Source: a bacterium
GTDB taxonomy: Bacteria > Spirochaetota > UBA4802 > UBA5550
Direction: 5' to 3'
NCBI GenBank assembly: GCA_024224995.1
Contig: JAAENB010000085.1
Location: forward strand, 1-18,299
DNA: 18,299 nucleotides
A program made the translations under genes and the position numbers. A model generated the notes under the pieces. It did not search any database. It had not been told where the DNA came from and was given only the letters and a program-made list of their open reading frames with translations. Of this stretch, positions 11,898 through 18,299 are shown in pieces; position 1 is the stretch's first letter; the number at the start of each line of letters is the position of its first letter.

Positions 11898-11914
11898 CAA
11901 CATGCCACATGTTG
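11898..11914. promoter_or_regulatory. probable antitoxin operator
   Basis: CAACATG-CCA-CATGTTG is a perfect 7+3+7 inverted repeat lying over the -10/spacer of the toxin-antitoxin promoter. Binding of the XRE antitoxin here would block transcription. The size suits a dimeric HTH protein. Confidence 0.6.
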
Positions 11915-11927
11915 GGATTCCTGTCAA
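11899..11927 (-). promoter_or_regulatory. promoter of the toxin-antitoxin operon
   Basis: On the minus strand, TTGACA (11922-11927) is followed at 17 bases by CATGTT (11899-11904). The -35 is perfect and the -10 is weak, and it overlaps the palindrome at 11898-11914. The -35 box lies about 30 bases downstream of the preceding phosphatase stop codon. Confidence 0.45.
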
Positions 11928-11955
11928 GCACTTGTTGGGTTTCAAAACATTTTTG

Positions 11956-14619
11956 TTAAAGTTTCCGCAAAATCATAACAGTTAAATCATCGGGCAGGTG
12001 ATCCCTGTCTTCTACAAAAGAGTAGAATTCTTCGAGGATAAAATCGAGGACCTCTTGAGCGGTTCCCGGCGGGGATTTTTCAATGGATTCCATAAACCGG
12101 GCTGTTCCGTATTCCTCCTGTTTGGTATCCATGGTCTCAAGAATTGAATCGGTAAACAGGACCAGGTAGTCTCCGGTTTTGATTTCCCTGGACAAATAAT
12201 CATAGGGAACATTTACTCCGGGCAATCCCAGGATAAGGCCGGCAACAGTTTCCCCGGTCTCCCTTTTAAGAGGAAAAACTTTACCCCCGGACCGGCCGTA
12301 TGCTTCGGGATGTCCGGCATTTACGTATTCAATAACCCCTTGTTTAAAGCGGATCAAAACACCAGTGAGATAATTCCCTACTTCACCGATCTCATTTTGA
12401 AGCTCAATGTTGATATCAGTAAGAACCTCGTTCAGGTCTTTATCGAGCCCCTCCATAAATTTCCTGAAAATTATGGATTTGGCGATTGTTGTAAGAAGCC
12501 CGGAAGCAATCCCATGACCCGACACATCAAACATCCCTACCCCAACGAACATCTTTTCCCGTACATAAAAATCATAAAAATCACCGGATACGCCTGCCAT
12601 TGGTTTGAAGGAATAGACAATATCCCATTCATCCGACTCAGGCACAGCTTGAGGAAGAAATTTTCTTTGGACATTAACCGCCATTCTCATATCCCGTTCA
12701 GCAGTCCTTTGAGCCGATTTTAATTCCGCGTTATATTCAATAAGGCTTTCATTCCACAATTCCAGCTCTTTCATGGTAATCTGCATCTGTTCGGTTCTCT
12801 CCTCAACAATCTTTTCAAGGTTATTGGTATAATCATCAATTTCTTTTGCTGAAGATTTTACCAATTTAACCATATGATTAAAGTTATGAGTAAGGAATCC
12901 TATTTCATCTTCCTGCTTAACCGGCAGCACCAGGTCCAGGTTGCCTTCACCTACTTCTCGAAGACCATTATGCAATGACTCAATAGGCCGCACCAGGGTT
13001 TGAAGAAAAAACAGCCGAAAGCCAAAAAGCACTATAACAAGAATAATTCCCAGGATAAAAAACATTTTTATCCCGTCTACATGAACATATTCACGGAAAT
13101 CGGTGTAGGGGAAACCTGCTTCATAAACCATATCAGCGGTGGAATCATAGCAGGTATACGATACATAGTGGATAATATTTAAACCCGGCCGCATTTTATC
13201 GCTGCCAATCCTGATGACTCTTGCGCCACAATTTTTAAGAAGCAGGATATATTGAAAGACTTCCTCTCTGAGACGCTTTTCTTTTAAAGCAGTTACATCC
13301 AGGTATTCGGAAATCGCCCGGGCAAAAGGCTGAAACCGGTAATCACTTTTATTCTCTTCATCGCGTAAAAATTTTTCCATTCTGTTTTTAAAATCATCAA
13401 CAGGAATTTTGCTTATTTTTGAAGTATAACAAGAAACCACTGGCCGTAAACCATTAATATGATCCAGAACAGCCTGTTGAACTGCTTCCGTATTATTTTT
13501 TGTATTGTTTTTTGCAAGAAAACGGACTATTGAATATTTGTACCCGCGAAAAGCAGGGTGACTCTCCTCAAGAAGCTTGTTTACATTCACAAGAAAATTT
13601 TCTTCACCTGCCGATTTGATCTTATTAAAAAGAGCCAGGTTTAAAAACTCATTCTCATATTTAGAGAGATCAATCTCTGCGGTCTCTTTCTTATATACCT
13701 GATCAAAATCATTTGTTTTGACGGAATAGGCCATTACGTACTGGATTCCGGGTGGTCTGTATTGATTATTCATTACTACTGAAAAAACATGCTTTCGATG
13801 CAATTCATCATATATACTTTCCCTGTTACTCAGGGTAAAACTGCTTATAAACATTAGAATTATCAAAAAAGTAACCAGGCAAATCCCTACAATCTTTGCC
13901 ATAAAAGATGTTTTATCGGAAGTGAGACTTAAATAAAAAATTGTCGTAAGGAACCATCCTACGATTGTAACAAGCTCATAACTTGTTCGAAAAAAAGACC
14001 GTTCGATCATTCCCTGTTCCAGGAGCATATTCGCAATGCCGGGAAAAACAATTGTAATAAGGATACAGGCAAGCATCAAAACGACATGGTTTCTTTTTTT
14101 ATCTTTTGTAACAATAGCTTTCCAGACACCTATAATAAGAATAATAAAAATAAAAACCAGGATAAACATAGACAATACCCTGGCCGGTTCTCCAAGGTTA
14201 AGATCCCAGTATTGGCCGCTAATTCGAAAAATCTTCTCTTCACCTATTGAAACCAGGATATAATAGATTATTATCCCACCTGCCACTATCCATTGTGCAA
14301 TTTTCAAAAGACGGGCAAATTTTTGGTGGTTTTCTTCCGGGAATGCTAAAAAGAATTGAGCTATAAATATTCCGCAGGGCAATACAGCACACCCCGCAAC
14401 AAGACGATGATACGCTGCCGCGGGATGATAAAAACAGGCTGCTGCAAAAAAGGCTAAATTCGGCAGAGAGATAAAAAGAAACGACAATCCAAGATATTGT
14501 GATGCTTTTGATTTATTCTTTATAGAAATGAGGAAAAAACCTATTACAAGAGTAAAGATTGCCCCGATTGCTGAGATATAGGAAGTATAGTTAAAATATA
14601 TATTATCAAATAATCCCAT
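11956..14619 (-). CDS. membrane sensor with HAMP and SpoIIE-type PP2C phosphatase output
   Basis: An 887-aa receptor-phosphatase. Eight hydrophobic segments (about 12-32, 42-62, 72-93, 106-124, 148-168, 178-196, 215-231, 242-263) precede an extracytoplasmic region of some 255 residues (264-517). A ninth membrane helix follows (518-538). Then come a HAMP domain (539-591), a coiled coil (595-645) and a SpoIIE/PP2C-like phosphatase (about 650-887). Metal-binding motifs are intact: SGDFYDF (Asp680), FDVSGHG (Asp698) and LPDDL (Asp877-Asp878). Such phosphatases remove phosphate from anti-anti-sigma (STAS) proteins in partner-switching pathways; no partner is encoded in the window. The gene has its own near-consensus promoter (14698-14727). 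It lies downstream of the cyclase operon on the same strand and upstream of the toxin-antitoxin pair. The architecture is common in spirochaetes. The ligand is unknown. Confidence 0.88.
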   Translation of the reverse strand: MGLFDNIYFNYTSYISAIGAIFTLVIGFFLISIKNKSKASQYLGLSFLFISLPNLAFFAAACFYHPAAAYHRLVAGCAVLPCGIFIAQFFLAFPEENHQKFARLLKIAQWIVAGGIIIYYILVSIGEEKIFRISGQYWDLNLGEPARVLSMFILVFIFIILIIGVWKAIVTKDKKRNHVVLMLACILITIVFPGIANMLLEQGMIERSFFRTSYELVTIVGWFLTTIFYLSLTSDKTSFMAKIVGICLVTFLIILMFISSFTLSNRESIYDELHRKHVFSVVMNNQYRPPGIQYVMAYSVKTNDFDQVYKKETAEIDLSKYENEFLNLALFNKIKSAGEENFLVNVNKLLEESHPAFRGYKYSIVRFLAKNNTKNNTEAVQQAVLDHINGLRPVVSCYTSKISKIPVDDFKNRMEKFLRDEENKSDYRFQPFARAISEYLDVTALKEKRLREEVFQYILLLKNCGARVIRIGSDKMRPGLNIIHYVSYTCYDSTADMVYEAGFPYTDFREYVHVDGIKMFFILGIILVIVLFGFRLFFLQTLVRPIESLHNGLREVGEGNLDLVLPVKQEDEIGFLTHNFNHMVKLVKSSAKEIDDYTNNLEKIVEERTEQMQITMKELELWNESLIEYNAELKSAQRTAERDMRMAVNVQRKFLPQAVPESDEWDIVYSFKPMAGVSGDFYDFYVREKMFVGVGMFDVSGHGIASGLLTTIAKSIIFRKFMEGLDKDLNEVLTDINIELQNEIGEVGNYLTGVLIRFKQGVIEYVNAGHPEAYGRSGGKVFPLKRETGETVAGLILGLPGVNVPYDYLSREIKTGDYLVLFTDSILETMDTKQEEYGTARFMESIEKSPPGTAQEVLDFILEEFYSFVEDRDHLPDDLTVMILRKL

Positions 14620-14697
14620 TGACTGTTTTCCGTGTTCAACCAGAATCTACGCAGGAGCAGACTCCATACGTCAGAGAGCCTCAAGTACACAAGTATT

Positions 14698-14727
14698 ATT
14701 ATAACACCTGATCCGGGCCAAAGTCAA
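14698..14727 (-). promoter_or_regulatory. near-consensus promoter of the SpoIIE-type phosphatase gene
   Basis: On the minus strand, TTGACT (14722-14727), an 18-base spacer and a perfect TATAAT (14698-14703). Transcription would start near 14691, giving a leader of about 70 bases. It separates this gene's expression from the cyclase operon upstream, whose last stop is at 14760. Confidence 0.75.
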
Positions 14728-14759
14728 TGATATTTTTCCGGAGAAAATAGCCCGATTCC

Positions 14760-16796
14760 CTATTTATTATCCAATTTTTCAACACCATCCCAGTTATTTG
14801 GTATCTCATTATTAAGATAAAAAACCGATCGTTCCAGGTACAAAGCGGCTGCCTTATCCTTTTGATCGAGTTTAATTACATTCTTGAACCGCTCCTGGGC
14901 TTTCGCGAAATCTCTCCCATGATACGAGGCCAGGCCCTTTTCGAAAATAGATTTTGTCTTGAGTTTTCGTTCTACGATTCCTGCAATATTCCCGTCAATG
15001 ATCTCGTAAATCTGTACAGCTCCTGTTTTACCCTTTACCTGGACCTTACCTAAAAACCGGTAATTGTACTTTAATTTTCTTTCTCCAAGAGCTTCCAGGA
15101 CCTGTTCGGAAATAATTATTCCTGCTCCAAAAAGCTTGGTAAGCCCTTCAAGCCTGGAAGCCAGGTTTACCGCATCGGAAATAACGGTTCCTTCCATCCG
15201 TTGCTCTTCGCCTACTGTTCCAAGCATAAGCCCCCCGAAATGCAGCCCAATCCCTATTCGAATAGGCGGGTACCCGGCTTCTTTTCGCCCGATATTATAT
15301 TCAATTACCTGCCGCTGCATTTCTACAGCAGCAGCTACCGCATCTTCCGGGACTTCAGGAAAAATAGCCATAATAGCATCGCCAATATATTTATCAATGA
15401 ATCCCTCATGATCGCGGATAACGGGACTCACTATTTTTAAATAAGAATTTAGAAAATTAAAATTTTCTTCAGGTGTCATGCTTTCGGACAGGGTGGTAAA
15501 TGAACGAATATCGGAAAAAAGAATTGTCATTTCTCTTTCTACCTGGTCTCCAAGCTCTACATCAATAATATCGTCTTTTTTAAGATTAAACAAAAATTCA
15601 TGAGGGACAAACCTGTTATAAGCGATGTTTGTCTTGGAAAGTTTTGCCTCCACTTTTTTCCTTTTTAATATATTCATACTTAATATAACAATAACACTGA
15701 TTAAAAAGGCTATTATAACAAAAATAATCAGGATCAACTCACGGTATGTCCATAACGCGTCCATATAAGAACGGGGTTTATTCAATACTATGCTATCGAA
15801 CGGAATATCGGATAAGTCTATCCCGAATTTAGCAAAATAGTTATAATCAAACATATACCTGTTTGGACTCTCACGGAGGACAGGTATATCCTCTACCTTT
15901 TCACACATCAGTATCCTCAACGCCATTTCAGCAGCAGCCTCGCCCTGGGCGTTACCGCTTATGATCATGCCTCCAAGAGCGCCGTGTCCAAGGTAAAAAT
16001 CCCAGAACGTATACACGGGAACCTTTACGTCAGCGGTGTATATTCTAAAGCTATCTTCATAAGTATAAAATTTTCCTGTATTATCACGGTTAAAAAGCAT
16101 TGCCAGGACAATACTTCCCTCTTTAAGAAGACCAAGCTCTTTCCTGTAGCGCTCTATATGCGCGTCATTGAGATACTTAAAACTAATATTTTTTTCCTTA
16201 AACAGCGGCGCTACTTTTTCTACTGCCAGTTTATTTTTTTTCGCTGAAGTGCTGCTGTCCCCAATAACAACAAACTCCTTTGTATTGGGATGCAGCTCTA
16301 AGGCTATTTCTACCGTATCTTTAACATCAAAAGCCTCAACCACGCCGGTATATAATTTATGCCCCGCGATCCGTGAATCGGTAAAAAAATTGACTCCGCA
16401 AAAAACTACCGGCACCTCGCCAAAAAGCTCATCCCGGTATTGCAGTAAAAAATTCAACGCGTTGTCATCGGCCGAAATTATTACATCATATTTCAATTTT
16501 TTTGATTTATGCTTATAAACATTGTAAAGCATCTTATAGTACGATTTATCAACAAACCGTTTGGTATCCATATACTCATAATCAATTTCAAAGCGTAAAC
16601 CATTACTTTTGGCTTTCGACAATGTGCTTTTAATACCGTTTATAATCTTTTCTGTCCAGCTTAACCCAATATGGTAAGAATGAAGCACAAGTATTTTTCT
16701 CTTTTTTACCTGCTCCGCGTAGGAGTTACCGCCTATGAAAATAAAAATAATAAGCAATAACAAAACTGTATTTATTTTATTAAACTTCCTTTTCAA
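14760..16796 (-). CDS. periplasmic-sensor class III adenylate cyclase with TPR-like tail
   Basis: A 678-aa membrane receptor that should make cAMP in the cytoplasm. A signal sequence or anchor (9-27) leads into a periplasmic region (30-345) resembling the ABC-type solute-binding (peripla_BP-like) fold (KILVLHSYH near 34-42, SADDNALNFL near 108-117). A transmembrane helix (352-374) and a cyclase catalytic domain (415-600) follow. Metal aspartates are Asp429 (LFSDIRSFTTLSE) and Asp473 (KYIGDAIMAIF). Lys469 and Thr537 form the adenine-selecting pair of class IIIb cyclases; Asn544 and Arg548 (AVNLASR) are the transition-state residues. All required residues are present. A TPR-like helical pair follows (615-660). 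The start is TTG at 16796, with GGAG 8 bases upstream. The phosphoesterase gene ends 23 bases before it, so the two form an operon. Confidence 0.88.
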   Translation of the reverse strand: MKRKFNKINTVLLLLIIFIFIGGNSYAEQVKKRKILVLHSYHIGLSWTEKIINGIKSTLSKAKSNGLRFEIDYEYMDTKRFVDKSYYKMLYNVYKHKSKKLKYDVIISADDNALNFLLQYRDELFGEVPVVFCGVNFFTDSRIAGHKLYTGVVEAFDVKDTVEIALELHPNTKEFVVIGDSSTSAKKNKLAVEKVAPLFKEKNISFKYLNDAHIERYRKELGLLKEGSIVLAMLFNRDNTGKFYTYEDSFRIYTADVKVPVYTFWDFYLGHGALGGMIISGNAQGEAAAEMALRILMCEKVEDIPVLRESPNRYMFDYNYFAKFGIDLSDIPFDSIVLNKPRSYMDALWTYRELILIIFVIIAFLISVIVILSMNILKRKKVEAKLSKTNIAYNRFVPHEFLFNLKKDDIIDVELGDQVEREMTILFSDIRSFTTLSESMTPEENFNFLNSYLKIVSPVIRDHEGFIDKYIGDAIMAIFPEVPEDAVAAAVEMQRQVIEYNIGRKEAGYPPIRIGIGLHFGGLMLGTVGEEQRMEGTVISDAVNLASRLEGLTKLFGAGIIISEQVLEALGERKLKYNYRFLGKVQVKGKTGAVQIYEIIDGNIAGIVERKLKTKSIFEKGLASYHGRDFAKAQERFKNVIKLDQKDKAAALYLERSVFYLNNEIPNNWDGVEKLDNK

Positions 16797-16819
16797 GATA
16801 TTATCTCCACGATCTATAT

Positions 16820-17914
16820 TTATACTCCATTCTTTTTAGATACAATAAAAAAGTCTATCTCATAATTATTTTTATCATAAACCCGGAATTCAATTCTTGT
16901 TTTTTTGATATCAGCCACCAGGTACTGATAGGTAACCAGGTATTTTTGAGATTCCATATCCTTCCGGGGAAGAGCATGAGCCAGCGGGGCCGATGCCGAT
17001 CCGACTATTACTTGAGGTAGTTTTCCTTTTAGTTTTGATGTCGCGGGATTCCCGGGTCCGGCAGTTATCCTGGCATATAGATGCTCATGAGCTGCTAAAT
17101 AAATATCAACTGCATTATCAACAAGGATGTTTCCCAGGGTATCCCGCGTTTCCGGGTGGGCATGAAGGCTCTTTTTATCCTCATAGTGCGGGCCCACAGG
17201 AAAGATTGGACAGTGTGTAAAAAAAAGAGTAAAATCGGATTTATTCTGCTGAAGGTCTTTTATTAACCATTCACGGTTTTCCTTATTTACAAAATACTCA
17301 AAATCCTTCTTTTTTTGTACAAAATCCTTGGGTTTAAGCTCCGTATTATCTCTTCCCCGGTGTGTTATAAATGAGGTAACCGTTGCAAAGTGGCAATTCT
17401 TATAAGTAAAAGAATATGTTACCCCTTTATAGTTTTCAGGCCCATTTAAAGGGTTATCGGACATATAGTATTTTCGAAATAGAGGGATATATTTCATTGG
17501 ATTATCCCCTTTTTTTGCTTTTTGGTCGATAATATGATTTCCGGGGATAATATATACGGGTATTTTTTTTTCTTTAATGGGTTTTAGAAAGACCTCCAGC
17601 CACTTTTCAATCGCCTTTGTCCCTTCCTTACTCCGGTATGCGGTTTTTGCCACCATATCACCGTTAAAAAAGACCATATCCGGTTTTGGATCAAGTTTAA
17701 GGATCTTTTTGGTGAAATTTTGCAGTGTTTCAGAAGAAATATGGACTGGCGGTTTGGCTTTATAATCTCCCCTGCTATCTCCAAGCATGGCAAACCGGAA
17801 TACTGTATCTTCTTTTGGCAGTTCCGGCTTGCATCCAGATGCAAATAAGACCAATAAAATGATCATAATACAGGTGAAATATGTTCGATATCTCTTTTTC
17901 CCGGTTGAGTCCAT
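16820..17914 (-). CDS. calcineurin-like metallophosphoesterase lipoprotein
   Basis: A 364-aa envelope lipoprotein. A basic N-terminus and hydrophobic stretch end at LFASGC (Cys28), a good lipobox. The metallophosphoesterase motifs follow in order: GDSRGD (Asp46), FNGDMV (Asp86), PGNHI (Asn126-His127), FFTHCP (His234) and AAHEHLY (His276, His278). The usual GDxH is GDSR here, as in several extracytoplasmic members. The enzyme would hydrolyse a phosphate mono- or diester outside the cytoplasm; the substrate is unknown. I chose ATG 17914 because GAGGAG precedes it closely; an in-frame ATG 13 codons earlier lacks a site and gives a poorer leader. The promoter is at 17974-18002. It is first in an operon with the periplasmic-sensor adenylate cyclase, so the reaction product might be what the sensor detects. 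That link is inference. Confidence 0.87.
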   Translation of the reverse strand: MDSTGKKRYRTYFTCIMIILLVLFASGCKPELPKEDTVFRFAMLGDSRGDYKAKPPVHISSETLQNFTKKILKLDPKPDMVFFNGDMVAKTAYRSKEGTKAIEKWLEVFLKPIKEKKIPVYIIPGNHIIDQKAKKGDNPMKYIPLFRKYYMSDNPLNGPENYKGVTYSFTYKNCHFATVTSFITHRGRDNTELKPKDFVQKKKDFEYFVNKENREWLIKDLQQNKSDFTLFFTHCPIFPVGPHYEDKKSLHAHPETRDTLGNILVDNAVDIYLAAHEHLYARITAGPGNPATSKLKGKLPQVIVGSASAPLAHALPRKDMESQKYLVTYQYLVADIKKTRIEFRVYDKNNYEIDFFIVSKKNGV

Positions 17915-17955
17915 TTTCTCCTCTCTTTGTTCGTATCGCTGCACAACCCACAAGC

Positions 17956-17975
17956 AACGTTTTATAACGTTTTAT
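17956..17975. repeat. 10-bp tandem direct repeat at the phosphoesterase promoter
   Basis: AACGTTTTAT is repeated exactly twice (17956-17965 and 17966-17975). The repeat overlaps the -10 edge and covers the expected transcription start of the promoter at 17974-18002. Ten-base spacing puts both copies on the same face of the helix, as expected of a regulator site. Confidence 0.6.
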
Positions 17976-18002
17976 TATACTATCGGCAAAAATAGAAATC
18001 AA
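17974..18002 (-). promoter_or_regulatory. promoter of the phosphoesterase-cyclase operon
   Basis: On the minus strand, TTGATT (17997-18002), a 17-base spacer and a perfect TATAAT (17974-17979). Transcription would start near 17967, with a leader of about 53 bases. The mosaic element at 18019-18143 ends 17 bases upstream of the -35 box. Confidence 0.7.
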
Positions 18003-18018
18003 GGATAATTTTATTCGA

Positions 18019-18143
18019 AAGAAACTGTGGTTATACCGGGGTCTGTTTTGCGAAGGTGCTCCGGGCAAGGGTTGGGTTCTGAGAGACGTTGCAGTGCAAC
18101 GTCTCTCTTCCCGGAAACCAGCCCTGTTTAAAAAGAGTTTCTT
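18019..18143. repeat. mosaic repeat element, inverted copy
   Basis: This 125-bp element runs from AAGAAACT (18019-18026) to AGTTTCTT (18136-18143). It is a homologue of 1457-1561 in the opposite orientation: 34 bases at one end (18110-18143) are identical. The other end, AGAAACTGTGGTTATACCGG (18020-18039), matches with a few changes. The interior differs: this copy holds the AGAGACGTTGC palindrome (18081-18107) where the other holds GGGGTGCGACCCCTGCGA. It lies upstream of the phosphoesterase promoter. Confidence 0.8.
18081..18107. repeat. perfect AGAGACGTTGC palindrome
   Basis: GAGAGACGTTGCA (18081-18093) and TGCAACGTCTCTC (18095-18107) are exact inverses around a single central G. It is the same family as 4945-4978 and 8832-8850. 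Confidence 0.9.
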
Positions 18144-18187
18144 GAGAGTGCTGACCCTGTCGAACAGGGAAAAAATACGTCAGAAAC
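18136..18187. repeat. hairpin linker module, second copy
   Basis: An inverted copy of the module at 128-180. It has AGTTTCTTGAGAG at one end, the hairpin CCCTGT-CGA-ACAGGG (18155-18169), an A-run, and AGAAAC at the other end (18182-18187). It directly abuts and shares an arm with the element at 18019-18143. Confidence 0.6.
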
Positions 18188-18217
18188 AAAATAGTATTGC
18201 GAGCTGCATCTGGCCTG

Positions 18218-18299
18218 GAAGTAGTATGGGCTCTTTGGGTTGTGAGGACTGTTTGAGCGGAGCGAGTTCCGGAGCAATCCAAAGAGCCCATACTACTTC
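18218..18299. repeat. 21-bp perfect inverted repeat at the window edge
   Basis: A 21-base arm starting GAAGTAGTATGGGC (18218-18238) is repeated exactly in inverse at 18279-18299, with 40 bases between. The right arm ends on the last base of the window, so it may extend further. The loop contains GAGCGGAGCGAGTTCCGGAGC-like sequence with its own small palindrome. It could be another miniature element or a structured RNA. No gene is seen here. Confidence 0.75.

Noticed and set aside
15064..15411. 115-codon plus-strand frame antisense to the cyclase catalytic domain
   Set aside because: It is Ser/Pro/Ile-rich, typical of an antisense shadow. The minus-strand gene has all catalytic residues.
18031..18291. 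86-codon minus-strand frame and other short frames in the right-end repeats
   Set aside because: They cover the inverted repeat and the mosaic element, show no protein similarity I can recognise, and lack a ribosome-binding site.

Overview
The window comes from a bacterium with a Gram-negative type of envelope. It encodes a signal-peptide-bearing outer-membrane beta-barrel protein, several lipoproteins or secreted proteins, and periplasmic sensor domains. The DNA is AT-rich by eye. Large membrane SpoIIE-type phosphatases, a class III adenylate cyclase with a C-terminal TPR-like tail, DUF1566 (Lcl) repeat proteins and relaxed lipoboxes would suit a spirochaete or another environmental candidate phylum. 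No marker here fixes the taxonomy, so this placement is a low-confidence guess. No rRNA, tRNA, CRISPR array, transposase or phage gene was seen.

Layout. Positions 1-314 are gene-free, with GC-rich palindromes and repeat modules. On the minus strand, 315-2453 holds a class IV (HDAC11-like) deacetylase homologue with an N-terminal membrane segment, preceded by a crotonase that carries the dienoyl-CoA isomerase acid residues. A divergent promoter pair at 2500-2570 separates this from a plus-strand cell-wall pair: a compact penicillin-binding transpeptidase and a SpoIID/LytB lipoprotein (2654-4939). Convergent to it is a minus-strand secreted protein joining a PI-PLC-like barrel, C-type-lectin-like segments and a jacalin-like domain (4992-6920). 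Next come a tandem DUF1566 protein (7326-8600), a small beta-barrel protein (8926-9567) and a TPR protein (9595-10158), all minus. A strong divergent promoter drives a 51-residue stand-alone MshEN-like protein (10522-10677, plus).

From 10705 to 17914 everything is on the minus strand: a RelE-like toxin overlapping its Panacea-domain antitoxin, an 887-residue membrane receptor with HAMP and SpoIIE phosphatase output, and a two-gene operon of a calcineurin-like phosphoesterase lipoprotein followed by a periplasmic-sensor adenylate cyclase. Positions 17915-18299 are again repeats.

The most unusual structure is a family of mosaic intergenic elements (about 173-255, 1457-1561, 8615-8917 and 18019-18143). 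They are bounded by the inverted termini AAGAAACT and AGTTTCTT and carry interchangeable palindromic modules (GGGGTGCGACCCC, AGAGACGTTGC, GGGGCTGGAAGCCCC). Two of them end only a few bases upstream of a start codon, next to or including its ribosome-binding purines. Functionally, the window combines envelope and cell-wall proteins with extracytoplasmic sensing through cAMP and SpoIIE-type dephosphorylation. Joint action of these genes is inferred from adjacency only.
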